Shown here: positions 1-7,596 of the stretch, one piece after another | Position numbering within the stretch: position 1 is the stretch's first letter | How the letters are laid out: every line of letters starts with the position of its first letter | Origin: QHWK01 sp035259385 | GTDB taxonomy: Bacteria > Acidobacteriota > Vicinamibacteria > Vicinamibacterales > CAVVIG01 | Assembly (NCBI GenBank): GCA_035259385.1 | Contig: DATFWL010000225.1 | Coordinates: 1 to 31,397 of the forward strand | Direction: 5' to 3' | Length of the DNA stretch: 31,397 nt | Notes under the pieces: model-generated | What the model was told of the DNA's origin: nothing | The model's input: the letters and a program-made list of their open reading frames with translations, nothing else | The model's database searches: none | Made by a program: the position numbers and the translations under genes

Positions 1-2066
1 GCGAAGTTGATCTCGCAGTTCGGATCGCTCGCGAAGTTGCAGCGGGACGAGCCCTGCGCGATGTCGTCGCCGTTCTTGTCGGTCCAGGGTGCCGTGTTGT
101 TCCCGGCGGCATTGATCACCGTGCCGGCCGCCGGATCGTACAGGGACGCCAGCGTCGTCGTCGCCGCGACCCCGAACCGGTTGTAGCCGAAGCGGAGCGC
201 CGTCTTGCCGGTGCCGAAGAGGTCATACACGATTGAGGTACGTGGCGAGAAATTCTTCCACGTCGGCATCTTCTGATCGGCGAACGCCGGAATGTTCACG
301 AAGCGTCCGAGCTGAGCGTCCTGGCCGGTGATTTGTTCGTTGATGTATTCCCAGCGGCCGCCGACGGTGATGGTCGCCCTCTTGAACGTCATCACGTCCT
401 GACCGTAGATGCCGAGGTTGGCATTCAGCCGATCCTGCCAGTGCGACGGTGTCGCCAGCAGCGTGACGGTCGCGGGCGCCGGGATGCCCTGCGCGTTCGT
501 AATGTAATTCTGATAAAGGTCGGCGTTGGCGCGCAGGTTCTGGTTGTAAGGCCCGAACGAATCCTGGAAGCCGACCTTGAACGCGTGCGACCCGGTCACA
601 TAGGACGCGGACGCCTGCATGTTGTACCGATCCGGGTAGCTTCCGTACTCGGCGGCCGAAGCGGTGTTGGTCGACGCCGGATTCGCCGGCGTGCCGTCGA
701 TGGTGTGGCGCGCCGTCGCGAACCACTCGGGCGAACCGTAAGTCTTCTCGATTCCTTCCTGATACAGGTTGTTGTAGCGCTCGAGGTTGCTCGAGAACCC
801 GCCCTCGACGAGCAGCTTGCTGCTCACCGTCGAGGTGTACTTGACCATGTTGGTCGTATAGACCGGCGAGTTCCAGACCACCGACGAGGTCGTCTGATCG
901 TCGCCGGGGCTCATCGCGGCGCTGCGGACCTTGTGGATCCGGTCGTAATAACCGGACAGCTTGTTCCGCGGGCTCACCTGCCAGGTGAAGCGCGCGAGGC
1001 CGCTGTACTGATGCTGCGGGTCTACGCCCTGCGGGCAGAGGGTACCGCCACGGCCGGCGAGCGCGTTCGCGCAGGCGATGATCCCCGCACGCGTGCCGTC
1101 GGACACGTAGGTGCTGCCGATCGGCTTGTTGACGGTGAAGAAGCGCACTGATCCGAAGTACCAGAGCTTGTCCTTCGCAATCGGACCGCCGACGGTGGCG
1201 TTGGTATCGTTATAAGTGCCGATCTTGTCGACGGACTTCACACCGAGCGAGGCGAGGTGATCGGACAGGTTGTCGCTCTGCAGGCCGGTCGATTCGTAGC
1301 CCTGGAACAGCGACCCGGAGAACCGGTTGCCGCCCTCCTTCGGGATCATGTTGATCTTCACGCCGCCGGTCGGCGAATCGACGGTGCCGCCGCCGGTCTG
1401 GTAGACCATTTCCTGGTTGCCGGCATCGTTCGTGTAGGTCTGGATCGCGCCGTCGCCCTGCAGGCCGTTGATGATCATCCCGTCCATCATCAGCGACGTC
1501 TGCGCGGCACCGAGGCCGTGCACCGTGAAGTAGGTCTGCTGCATCGCCTGCGATCCGCCGACGTCCGGCGCCGTCAGCGTCACGCCGACGACGAGCTGGC
1601 CGACGCCCTGGATGGTGTGGGCCGTTGGCACGGCGTCGAGGACTTCGCGCGGCAGGACCTGCGCTTTCGAGTTGCTCTGCACGTCGACGACCGGCGACTC
1701 GCCCGAGACCGTGACGGTCTCTTCCATCGCGCCGACCTTCAGCTCGGCATTGATCGTCGAAGTGAAGTTGGACTGCAGTTCGATCGCGTCCTTCTTGACG
1801 ACCGAGAAACCGGGCAGGGTAAAAGTGAGCGTATAGATGCCCGGTCGCAGGTTCTCGATCTTGTATGCGCCGTTGGCGTCGGTGTTCACCGATCGCACTT
1901 TCTCGATCAGCGCCGGGCTCGCCGCCTCGACGGTAACGCCGGGCAGCACCGCACCGGTCGCATCCTTGACGACACCGGCGAACGCACTCTGCGCGCGGGC
2001 CGTCGTCGGCAGCGCGAGACACGCAAGCGCCACGACGAACGACATCGCGATACGACTTCTCGTCAT
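1..2066 (-). CDS. TonB-dependent receptor, Oar-like, with carboxypeptidase-regulatory domain (3' end outside window)
   Basis: Outer-membrane beta-barrel receptor, expected to import a bulky substrate using TonB energy; the substrate cannot be told from sequence. The frame is open from ATG at 2066 to the window edge (688 codons). It starts MTRSRIAMSFVVALACLALP and ends its signal peptide at ARAQ. A carboxypeptidase-regulatory fold follows (SAFAGVVKDATGAVLPGVTV, about residues 27-110), then a plug (VGQLVVGVTL, then a DGMIINGLQGDGA segment and INMIPKEGGNRFSGS) and barrel strands. The last visible residues read CEINF, a motif also present in the two paralogues downstream. The start is fixed by a strong GAGGAGGA Shine-Dalgarno at about 2071-2080. 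It is the first of three paralogues in 13 kb and shares a leader with the one at 2353-5355. The family assignment is secure; the ligand is unknown. Confidence 0.93.
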   Translation of the reverse strand, partial: MTRSRIAMSFVVALACLALPTTARAQSAFAGVVKDATGAVLPGVTVEAASPALIEKVRSVNTDANGAYKIENLRPGIYTLTFTLPGFSVVKKDAIELQSNFTSTINAELKVGAMEETVTVSGESPVVDVQSNSKAQVLPREVLDAVPTAHTIQGVGQLVVGVTLTAPDVGGSQAMQQTYFTVHGLGAAQTSLMMDGMIINGLQGDGAIQTYTNDAGNQEMVYQTGGGTVDSPTGGVKINMIPKEGGNRFSGSLFQGYESTGLQSDNLSDHLASLGVKSVDKIGTYNDTNATVGGPIAKDKLWYFGSVRFFTVNKPIGSTYVSDGTRAGIIACANALAGRGGTLCPQGVDPQHQYSGLARFTWQVSPRNKLSGYYDRIHKVRSAAMSPGDDQTTSSVVWNSPVYTTNMVKYTSTVSSKLLVEGGFSSNLERYNNLYQEGIEKTYGSPEWFATARHTIDGTPANPASTNTASAAEYGSYPDRYNMQASASYVTGSHAFKVGFQDSFGPYNQNLRANADLYQNYITNAQGIPAPATVTLLATPSHWQDRLNANLGIYGQDVMTFKRATITVGGRWEYINEQITGQDAQLGRFVNIPAFADQKMPTWKNFSPRTSIVYDLFGTGKTALRFGYNRFGVAATTTLASLYDPAAGTVINAAGNNTAPWTDKNGDDIAQGSSRCNFASDPNCEINF

Positions 2067-2070
2067 GCAG

Positions 2071-2140
2071 TTTCCTCCTCAGTCACGCAATGCCCTAATG
2101 GAACTCGCGTGAGGCTACAGCGGCCGCTCCCAGGAATCCA
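2071..2140 (-). promoter_or_regulatory. Conserved 5' leader of receptor 1 (shared with receptor 2)
   Basis: Upstream of the ATG at 2066 lie a GAGGAGGA ribosome-binding site and, 45 bases further, a 30-base block (2111-2140) that matches 24 of 30 bases of the block at 5404-5433 in front of the paralogue. Conserved cores are GAGGCTAC, GCGGCCG and GAATCCA (plus-strand reading). The block may be the promoter/transcript start, an operator, or simply a trace of gene duplication; the sequence alone does not decide. Confidence 0.55.
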
Positions 2141-2315
2141 TCCGGAAAATCGCCGGCCGGCGACAATGGCGTCAGAGTTTACAAAAAGTTGGATCCAAAG
2201 CGCGAGGGAGCGCCGGGGCGCAATCGTTTGTCTTTTTTGATACAACCCGCGGCGCGTCCGGAATGACGCGGCGACGAAAGTCTGCTGGAGGAGCCCTACC
2301 GCACTGATTGCGGAG

Positions 2316-2342
2316 CGGAGCGGACCGGGATGGTCCGCTCCG
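2316..2342 (-). terminator. GC-rich hairpin downstream of receptor 2
   Basis: A perfect 11-bp inverted repeat (arms 2316-2326 and 2332-2342, five-base loop) begins 11 bases past the stop codon of the minus-strand receptor at 2353. There is no T-tract after it on the minus strand, so it may stabilise the 3' end or end transcription without the classical U-run. The rest of the gap 2141-2315 shows no gene; it contains short A/T-rich stretches (about 2177-2183 and 2229-2241) that could belong to a promoter for receptor 1. Confidence 0.5.
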
Positions 2343-2352
2343 TCATGTGCGG

Positions 2353-5300
2353 TTAGAACTTGAACTGCGTGGCGAGCCGGAAGATCCGCCCCTGCAGTAC
2401 GCTGGACGGCTGCATGTACGACGGCGTCAGGTAGTTCAGCGAGCGCATCGACAGCACATCGCCCCGGTTGAGCGCGTTGAAGATGTCGAGCTGCCCCTGA
2501 ATGCGAGTCTTTCCGACCTGGAACCACTTCGCCAGGCTCACATCGAGCTGATTGACACGCTCGGCGTACTCGGTGCCGGGAGGCACGAGCGGAACGTTCA
2601 GCTGCGCGGCGCTCATGTTCGGAATCACCAGCGCGCCCGGCGTGCAGGGACCTTTGCAGTCAGCCGCGTAGCGCGAGATGGGAGTGATTTGCCAGACGGT
2701 GCCCTGGCCCGGCGGCGTCGTCAGGTTCGGCAGCGACGTCGGCGACGGGATGTTGCAGCCGGCAACGTTACACCCCAGCTGATATCCGGGGATGCTCTGG
2801 AACGAGCCGCTGACGGTGATCCCGTACGGCAGCGGATAGCTGCCTGACAGCTTCAGCTGCGTGCGGAACGGAATGCCGCTGTTTCGCGCGTCGCAATACA
2901 GCAGGTTGTTCGGATTCGACTGCTCGTTGCACAGCGTCCAGAGCATCCGCTCGCTCGTCGTCCCGCCGAAGAGCGTCGCACCGTGTGGCAGTCTCGCGTT
3001 GAAGGAGATCTCGTAGCCGTTGTACCACTCCCTCTGGCTGTCGTCGGTGCTGACGACGTTGTTGATCTGGGTGAGCGCGGCGCGGCTCACGTTGTACATC
3101 GGGATCACTGAGCCGTCGAGCGGGCTGACGACGTTGACGAGCGTGTAGTCGCTGAAGCTTTGCAGCGTATTGGTCTGCCGCGGCAGGTTGCGGAACTCGC
3201 GGTGGAACCACCCGGCGTTCAGCTGCACGCCGGGCAGGAGCTCGTGCTGCACGCCGAGCGTCGTCTCGATGTTGTAGACGCGCTTGATATCGGGGTTCGG
3301 CCTGACCAGCGCACGCACGCCGAAGTTCTGCGGCATCTGCGCAAAGTTGATCTCGCAGCCGGGCGTCAGGTAGGTGCAGCCAAGCTCGCCCTGTGCCACA
3401 TCGTCGCGGTTGAGATCGGTCCAGCTCAGGACCGCGTTGGTCAGCACCAGCGGATTGAACTGGTCGGCGAAGTTGATCGTCTGCGCCTGCTCGAAGCGGT
3501 TGATCCCGAACTTCACCGCCGTCTTCGAATTGCCGAACACGTCGTAGACCACGCCGAAGCGCGGCGCGATGTCCTTCCACACCGGCATCGGGATGCGATC
3601 GAACGTCCGCAGCGGCACGAACCGACCCGCCGGCGACGACGACGCCGACACTTCGGAGTTGAAGTACTCCCAGCGCGCGCCGAAGTTCATCGTGAGGCGT
3701 TGCAGCGTCCAGGCGTCCTGAGCGAACACGCCGAGATCGGCGTTCAATCGATCGGTCCAGTCGATCGGCGTGTTGTAAATCTGCACCGAATCGGGCACGC
3801 CGGTGCGGTACCGCTGGATCAGATCGGCGTTCGTGATCCGGGTGCGGCGGTACGGACCCCGGTTCCACTGCGCCCCGGCCTTGATGTTGTGGGCGCCGGT
3901 GACATAGGAGGCCGCGCCCTGGAGGTTGTAGCGATCCGGATACTGTCCCTGGTTGGTGTCGAGCGACGACCAATGCGTGCCCAGGTTGAGATCGCGCCGG
4001 CTCGAGCCCGCATACCACGCCGCAGTGCCGCGTTCCTGATCGATCCCCGGCTGGTTGGTGATGTTGTAGCGCTCGATGTTGAAGGAGTAGCCGGTCTCGA
4101 TCAGCAGCTTGCTGGTCGCCGTCGACGTCCATTTCACCGAACCGGTGCTGTAGTTCGGCGACGTCCAGATCTGCGACGCGGTCGCCGGATCGTCGCCGGC
4201 GCTCATGCCATGCCCGCGATCCTTGCCGACGCGATCGTAGTACATCCCGAGCTTGTTCTTCGGCGAGGCCTGCCACGTCAGGCGTACCATCGCGCTCTTG
4301 ATGTGCTGATCGTCGATGCCCTGCTCGCACGCGATCGTCTTCGCCGTGCAGAGCGGATAGGTCGTCGAGTAGTTCGATCCGGCCGGCGTGTAATACGTGT
4401 CGGCGATCGGCGCGTCGACGCCCCAGCGGCGGGCCGAGGTGAAGAACCAGAGCCGGTCTTTCATCAGCGGTCCGCCGAACGACGCGTTGAAGTCGTAGAT
4501 CTTCGAGATCTTGTCGGGGACGCTCAGCCCGCGATCCTTCAACGACTGCGACAGGTTGTCGCTTTGCCACGACCCGTCGCTCCACGAGCCGAAGAACGCG
4601 CCGCTGTACCGGTTGCCGCCCTCCTTTGGAATCATGTTCAGGCGCACGCCGCCGCCGGATACGTCGGTCCCCGCGCCAGCGGTCTGGTACGCCATCTCCT
4701 GGCTCATCATGTTATTGAAGTAGTTCTGCACCGCCCCGTCGCCGTCGAGGCCGTTCACCATCATGCCGTCGACCTGCGTGGTGACCTGCGACGAGCTCAG
4801 ACCATGCACGGACATGTAGGTCTGCTGCATCGCACGCGAGCCGCCGACGTCCGGCACGTTCAGCGTCACGCCGACGACCAGTTGACCCACGCTCTGGATC
4901 GTGCGCCCCGTCGGAATCGAGTCCAGCGTTTCGCGCGACAGCACCGTCGTGCGGGCGGCGCTCTGGACGTCCACCACCGGCGATTCGCCAGACACGGTGA
5001 CAGACTCCTCGAGCGCGCCGATCTTCAGCTCCGCGTTGATCGTTGCGGTGAAGTTCGCCGGCAGCTCGATGCGATCGCGTTTCAGGCTGCTGAATCCGGT
5101 GAGCGTGAACGACAGGCTGTAGATACCAGGCCTCAGGTCGACGATCAGGTACTGGCCCTGACCGTTGGTAACAACCGTGCGCGTCTTCTCGATCAGGACG
5201 TCACTGGAGGCTTCGACCGTGACGCCGGGCAGGACGGCGCCGGATGGATCCCTGACGACTCCGGCGATGGCGCTCTGGGCGAGCGCGCTGGCGGGAAAGA

Positions 5301-5355
5301 GGACCGTGAACCAAATCGACGCCGCGAGAATCGAGGGCCGAACCCGTGGTGCCAT
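2353..5355 (-). CDS. TonB-dependent receptor, Oar-like, with carboxypeptidase-regulatory domain (complete)
   Basis: Complete 1000-residue outer-membrane receptor of the Oar-like group. The chosen start is MAPRVRPSILAAS at 5355, because GAGGAGGAGG (5361-5370) lies five bases upstream; a longer frame begins at 5436 but would translate that ribosome-binding site. A signal peptide runs to about residue 27 (ASALAQ). A carboxypeptidase-regulatory domain follows (SAIAGVVRDPSGAVLPG), then a TonB plug with VGQLVVGVTLNVPDVGGSRA and MIPKEGGNRYSG, then a barrel of roughly 750 residues. It ends ATQFKF, the terminal aromatic expected of outer-membrane barrels. Paired cysteines occur in barrel loops (for example QLGCNVAGCN). 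It probably brings oligomers (peptide, glycan or similar) across the outer membrane; the ligand is not predictable. A hairpin follows its stop codon. Confidence 0.95.
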   Translation of the reverse strand: MAPRVRPSILAASIWFTVLFPASALAQSAIAGVVRDPSGAVLPGVTVEASSDVLIEKTRTVVTNGQGQYLIVDLRPGIYSLSFTLTGFSSLKRDRIELPANFTATINAELKIGALEESVTVSGESPVVDVQSAARTTVLSRETLDSIPTGRTIQSVGQLVVGVTLNVPDVGGSRAMQQTYMSVHGLSSSQVTTQVDGMMVNGLDGDGAVQNYFNNMMSQEMAYQTAGAGTDVSGGGVRLNMIPKEGGNRYSGAFFGSWSDGSWQSDNLSQSLKDRGLSVPDKISKIYDFNASFGGPLMKDRLWFFTSARRWGVDAPIADTYYTPAGSNYSTTYPLCTAKTIACEQGIDDQHIKSAMVRLTWQASPKNKLGMYYDRVGKDRGHGMSAGDDPATASQIWTSPNYSTGSVKWTSTATSKLLIETGYSFNIERYNITNQPGIDQERGTAAWYAGSSRRDLNLGTHWSSLDTNQGQYPDRYNLQGAASYVTGAHNIKAGAQWNRGPYRRTRITNADLIQRYRTGVPDSVQIYNTPIDWTDRLNADLGVFAQDAWTLQRLTMNFGARWEYFNSEVSASSSPAGRFVPLRTFDRIPMPVWKDIAPRFGVVYDVFGNSKTAVKFGINRFEQAQTINFADQFNPLVLTNAVLSWTDLNRDDVAQGELGCTYLTPGCEINFAQMPQNFGVRALVRPNPDIKRVYNIETTLGVQHELLPGVQLNAGWFHREFRNLPRQTNTLQSFSDYTLVNVVSPLDGSVIPMYNVSRAALTQINNVVSTDDSQREWYNGYEISFNARLPHGATLFGGTTSERMLWTLCNEQSNPNNLLYCDARNSGIPFRTQLKLSGSYPLPYGITVSGSFQSIPGYQLGCNVAGCNIPSPTSLPNLTTPPGQGTVWQITPISRYAADCKGPCTPGALVIPNMSAAQLNVPLVPPGTEYAERVNQLDVSLAKWFQVGKTRIQGQLDIFNALNRGDVLSMRSLNYLTPSYMQPSSVLQGRIFRLATQFKF

Positions 5356-5360
5356 TCGCG

Positions 5361-5433
5361 CCTCCTCCTCAGTCGTGCGTGCCCCGACACCGATTCGTGG
5401 CTGGAGGCTACTGCGGCCGGAGACAAGAATCCA
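5361..5433 (-). promoter_or_regulatory. Conserved 5' leader of receptor 2
   Basis: This is the same arrangement as in front of receptor 1: a GAGGAGG Shine-Dalgarno preceded by the GAGGCTAC / GCGGCCG / GAATCCA block at 5404-5433, 49 bases from the start codon (45 in receptor 1). An A-rich stretch lies beyond it at 5434-5441. The third receptor (start 13130) lacks the block. Confidence 0.55.
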
Positions 5434-5472
5434 CAAAAAATTGCATTCGGAGACATGTTGAGGCGGCTGAAC

Positions 5473-7596
5473 TTAGAGCGGCAGCCGGAGGGATTGGCCG
5501 GACCGGTACAACTCGAGTCGCTGCCGGAACTGAGCGGCGACCGCGGTCTGCCCGGCCAGCATGGCCGCGTCCAGCCCGAGACGCGCAGTGCGCGCGGCAT
5601 CGTCGTACCGCCCGGCGGACGCATACGCTGCCGCGAGCGCATCGAGCGCGACGAGGCCGCGGCGGCCGGTGAGATCGACGGCACGCTCCGCGCGGCGGAC
5701 CGCCTCCTCAGGATTCCGAAGTCCGGGATCGGCGGCAGTCGCCTGGATCCACGCCAGCCCGGCGAGCGCCTGGACCTGGTCGGGCCGCAGCGCCAGCACC
5801 GCGCGAAACTGCTCCGCCGCCGCGGCCGCGCGCCCGCGGTTCGACAGCAGTTGCGCCAGATTCGATCGCGCTTCGACGTTGTCGGGCCGCAGCGCGACCG
5901 CACGTTCGAAATGCGCCTGCGCTTCGTCGGCGCGTCCCGTCACCTCGAGCAGCGCGCCGAGGTTGTTGTGCGCGAGCGCGTAGTCCGGATCGAGACGAAG
6001 CGCCTCCGACAGCTCCGCCATCGCCTCTTCACGACGACCGCGCGCCGACAGCGCGTATCCCAGGTTGTAATGCGTGGCCGCCGAGTCGGCGTTCAACTGC
6101 AGCGAGCGGCGGAACTCTGCGATCGCCTCGTCGAACCTTCCTTCGTCGAGATACAGCTGCGCCACCGCGTCGTGCCGCAGTGGATTGCCGGGATCGCTTT
6201 GCAGCAGCTTGGTGTACGCGGCGAGATCTTCGGCGTGCGCTTTACGCCGGAAGTCCTCGCTGAGGATCGCGCCGTCAGCCGTCGAGTGCGGAATCACCTG
6301 GACCCAGAGATCGCCCATCTCGTCCGACGTGTTCTGTCCCCAGACGACACGCGCCGGCGGCGAGTGCGGATTCCGCGGGTTCGCGGCTGAATTGTCGTAC
6401 ACGTATCGCATCGCGATCGTCGCGCCCTTCGGCAGCGCGATCGGCGTCGTGTAGCGGTAGACGTCCTGCCAGCGGAAGTCCCAGTCGTCGATGGCGATCA
6501 GGAAGCCGCGCGTGCCGTCCGGAAATGTCGCCGTCGCTTCCATGTGGCGCGCCAGGTTGTGCGCGTGCGGCTGAATGGCGACGAGGTCCGCGGCGGCAGG
6601 CAGCGTGTAGCTGTCGCTGACGACGTAGTCGCGAGTGCCGGCCGGAATGTCGATCGTCTCGCTGCCGAGCCGCAGCCCGATCGGCGTCCGCGCGGGCGGC
6701 CGGTCGATGAAGTAGAACCCGGCGGAGACCTGGACCGTTTCGGCTTTGCCCGTCGGCTGCAGGTGCAGCTGCACGATCAAATCGCTGCCCGGCTCGAGGC
6801 GCCACTGCGTGCCGTCCGGGACCCCATGCGCGGCCTGACCCGGCGTCCACCCGAGCAGCTGCCCCTCCGGATACCGCGCGTCGCGCTCCATGCCTCCGGC
6901 GTACCCCGGTTCCCCATCGCGCGCATCGAGCTGGCGCGACGAGCGCGTGCGATCGACGCCGAGGTTCGCGTGATGCACGACCCGTGCGTTGCCAGGATGG
7001 AATTCCAGCGCACGAACGTAGCGGGGCGCGTCGGTCGGAATCGGGATCACGAAGGTGCGGAAGACGTCGGCGCCGTCGGCCCGGACCGCGTAGGGCTGCG
7101 GCATGCTGACGATCAGATCGGGGGTGCCGAGCTGCCATGTCGTGTTCGACGCCCCGAGGGACGACGGCGGCGGCGGCAGGTCGGCGGCGGCGCCCTCCGG
7201 CGCGCCGTCAGCGATCCAGTCCTGCAGCGTCTCCAGCTCGCGATCGCTCAGGCGACGTGCGTCCTGGAATTCGCCTTTGCCCGGTTGCGGCTTCCACGGC
7301 GGCATCACGCGACGCGCGGTCACGGCGGCAATCTGCGTCGCCCGCCGCTTGACGTCGTCGTAGGTGATCAGACTGAACGGCCCGATCTCGCCCGGCCGAT
7401 GACAGGTCGCGCAGCGCGACCACACGATCGGTGCGACGTCTCTGGTGAACGTGAAACGAGGCTGAGCGTGGCTCGCGATCGGCCACACGAACAGACACCA
7501 GCACCCCAACCGCAGAAGTCGCCGAGAACGCAGAGCAAGTGATTCTCTGCGGTCTCCGCGCACTCCGCGGTTAGACGTGGACACGTGCGCTAGCAT
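5473..7596 (-). CDS. Secreted cytochrome c / copper type II monooxygenase-like / TPR fusion protein
   Basis: About 707 residues in three parts. An N-terminal signal segment (LGCWCLFVWPIASHAQ) is followed by a c-type haem site, CATCH, near residue 62. The middle region looks like the peptidylglycine/dopamine-beta monooxygenase fold: VVHHA and LHLQPTG as candidate CuA ligands, QPHAHNL and SDEMGDLW as candidate CuB His-x-His and Met ligands. The C-terminal 240 residues are about six TPR units. The substrate is unknown; periplasmic redox chemistry is inferred. The start is uncertain: the in-frame ATG at 7596 lies beyond a 60-bp inverted repeat (7511-7570) and overlaps the divergent gene, and no ribosome-binding site is seen. 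A start nearer the signal peptide (TTG at 7509 or CTG at 7515 or 7533) would avoid translating the repeat. Confidence 0.85.
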   Translation of the reverse strand: MLAHVSTSNRGVRGDRRESLALRSRRLLRLGCWCLFVWPIASHAQPRFTFTRDVAPIVWSRCATCHRPGEIGPFSLITYDDVKRRATQIAAVTARRVMPPWKPQPGKGEFQDARRLSDRELETLQDWIADGAPEGAAADLPPPPSSLGASNTTWQLGTPDLIVSMPQPYAVRADGADVFRTFVIPIPTDAPRYVRALEFHPGNARVVHHANLGVDRTRSSRQLDARDGEPGYAGGMERDARYPEGQLLGWTPGQAAHGVPDGTQWRLEPGSDLIVQLHLQPTGKAETVQVSAGFYFIDRPPARTPIGLRLGSETIDIPAGTRDYVVSDSYTLPAAADLVAIQPHAHNLARHMEATATFPDGTRGFLIAIDDWDFRWQDVYRYTTPIALPKGATIAMRYVYDNSAANPRNPHSPPARVVWGQNTSDEMGDLWVQVIPHSTADGAILSEDFRRKAHAEDLAAYTKLLQSDPGNPLRHDAVAQLYLDEGRFDEAIAEFRRSLQLNADSAATHYNLGYALSARGRREEAMAELSEALRLDPDYALAHNNLGALLEVTGRADEAQAHFERAVALRPDNVEARSNLAQLLSNRGRAAAAAEQFRAVLALRPDQVQALAGLAWIQATAADPGLRNPEEAVRRAERAVDLTGRRGLVALDALAAAYASAGRYDDAARTARLGLDAAMLAGQTAVAAQFRQRLELYRSGQSLRLPL
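7511..7570. repeat. Imperfect inverted repeat between divergent genes
   Basis: The arms 7511-7535 and 7545-7570 pair imperfectly (about 20 of 25 positions) around a nine-base loop. The unit CTCTGCGGTCTCCGCG (7545-7560) recurs as CTCTGTGATCTCCGCG at 21484-21499, so this is a dispersed genomic word. It occupies the whole space where promoters of the two divergent genes would be expected and, with the annotated starts, part of one reading frame. Confidence 0.7.

Noticed and set aside
2768..4585. A 605-codon minus-strand frame inside the second receptor
   Set aside because: It is out of frame with the receptor, has Arg-rich composition and no recognisable motif.
3160..6390. A 1076-codon open frame on the plus strand across two minus-strand genes
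   Set aside because: It is antisense to a receptor and the haem/copper protein, both with clear domains; its translation is Arg/His/Val-rich low-complexity sequence typical of the shadow frame of high-GC genes.
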